DNA from: DATKEG01 sp035544515 | GTDB taxonomy: Bacteria > Acidobacteriota > Vicinamibacteria > Fen-336 | Assembly: GCA_035544515.1 (NCBI GenBank) | Contig: DATKEG010000108.1 | Coordinates: 1 to 6,410, forward strand | Length of the DNA stretch: 6,410 bases | Direction: 5' to 3' | Shown here: piece after piece, positions 6,153 through 6,410 of the stretch | Layout of the letters: the number at the start of each line of letters is the position of its first letter | Numbering within the stretch: position 1 is the stretch's first letter | The notes under the pieces: generated by a model | What the model was told of the DNA's origin: nothing | Database searches by the model: none | Seen by the model: the letters and a program-made list of their open reading frames with translations, nothing else | Translations under genes and position numbers: made by a program

Positions 6153-6410
6153 TTGGTCGAAACCCGCCCCGCCGCCGCCGTCCGCGCCCGTCCCGCCGCC
6201 GCCGTGCCCGCCTGCCTGCTGGCCTGGCTGATCCCGGGAGCCGGCCACCTCCTCCTCCGGCGCACGGGAAAGGGGCTGCTCTTCCTGGGCGCGATCGGGA
6301 CGCTGTTCGTGATGGGCGTGCTCATGGACGCGCGGCTGCAGATGTACATCGGGTTCGACGACCCCCTCGCCTTCCTGCGCAGCCTGGCCCAGATGGCGCT
6401 CGGGCTGCCC
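6153..6410 (+). CDS. Small membrane protein with an AWLIPGAGH motif (DUF6677-like), 5' part only
   Basis: The first 86 codons are visible and the frame runs off the window. Residues 1-20 are Ala/Pro/Arg-rich and include the hexapeptide RPAAAV twice. Then comes 'CLLAWLIPGAGHLLLRRTGKGLLFLGAIGTLFVMGVLM' (residues 21-58), hydrophobic segments carrying the 'AWl.PG.GH....r...Kg.lf' pattern typical of a family of small polytopic membrane proteins, which I recall as DUF6677 in Acidobacteriota. No function is known to me. TTG at 6153 is chosen because the purine-rich GGAGAGAGG (6135-6143) ends 9 bases upstream and no ATG or GTG occurs earlier in the near frame. GTG at 6204 is the alternative; it lacks an upstream ribosome-binding site. 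The gene is divergent from the S55 gene. Confidence 0.72.
   Translation, partial: MVETRPAAAVRARPAAAVPACLLAWLIPGAGHLLLRRTGKGLLFLGAIGTLFVMGVLMDARLQMYIGFDDPLAFLRSLAQMALGLP
6165..6206 (+). repeat. Short direct repeat inside the membrane-protein leader
   Basis: Two 18-base copies (6165-6182 and 6189-6206), separated by 6 bases, differ at two positions and each encode RPAAAV. It is a GCC-rich stretch that could arise by slippage, and it makes this N-terminus prone to length variation (inference). Confidence 0.6.

Noticed and set aside
6165..6206. GCC-rich direct repeat as a CRISPR or mobile-element remnant.
   Set aside because: It has only two short copies, is in frame and codes for RPAAAV twice; simple coding slippage explains it.

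Overview
The window is GC-rich bacterial DNA with tightly packed genes, short intergenic gaps and Shine-Dalgarno-type leaders. The gene content (a non-sporulation SpoIVB/S55-like secreted protein, a secreted beta-propeller/Ig-like protein, an ECF sigma factor with a TonB-like anti-sigma factor, and a small polytopic 'AWLIPGAGH' protein) suggests a Gram-negative-type, high-GC lineage such as Acidobacteriota or a relative. That placement is inferred from gene content only; the window holds no rRNA or other phylogenetic marker.

Layout: (i) 1-949, plus strand: the C-terminal end of an ECF-type sigma factor (region 4), joined by an ATGA stop/start overlap to a membrane anti-sigma factor. The anti-sigma factor has an N-terminal zinc-finger (HxxxCxxC), one membrane segment, a Pro-rich periplasmic linker and a TonB C-terminal-like domain. 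(ii) 942-6017, minus strand: a three-gene block read right to left. It holds an S55 (SpoIVB-like) exported protein, a 67-bp gap with a small hairpin, an exported seven-bladed beta-propeller with C-terminal Ig-like/FnIII-like modules, and a family 9 glycosyltransferase (heptosyltransferase-like) whose start overlaps the stop of the propeller gene. A good sigma70-type promoter (TTGACG, 17 bp, TAATAT) lies just upstream of the block. (iii) 6018-6152: a divergent intergenic region. (iv) 6153-6410, plus strand: the 5' part of a small Ala/Pro-leader membrane protein, cut by the window end.

How the genes may work together: the minus-strand block encodes two secreted/periplasmic proteins and one cytoplasmic sugar transferase of the type that builds LPS core or other surface glycans, so a cell-envelope role is likely but unproven. 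The sigma/anti-sigma pair points into the block and the two coding regions overlap tail to tail by 8 bp. No CRISPR array, tRNA, rRNA, insertion sequence or phage gene was seen. The most notable points are the anti-sigma/TonB-like fusion and the order of the S55 motifs (Ser motif before His motif, the reverse of what I recall for SpoIVB), with no aspartate where SpoIVB's would be expected.
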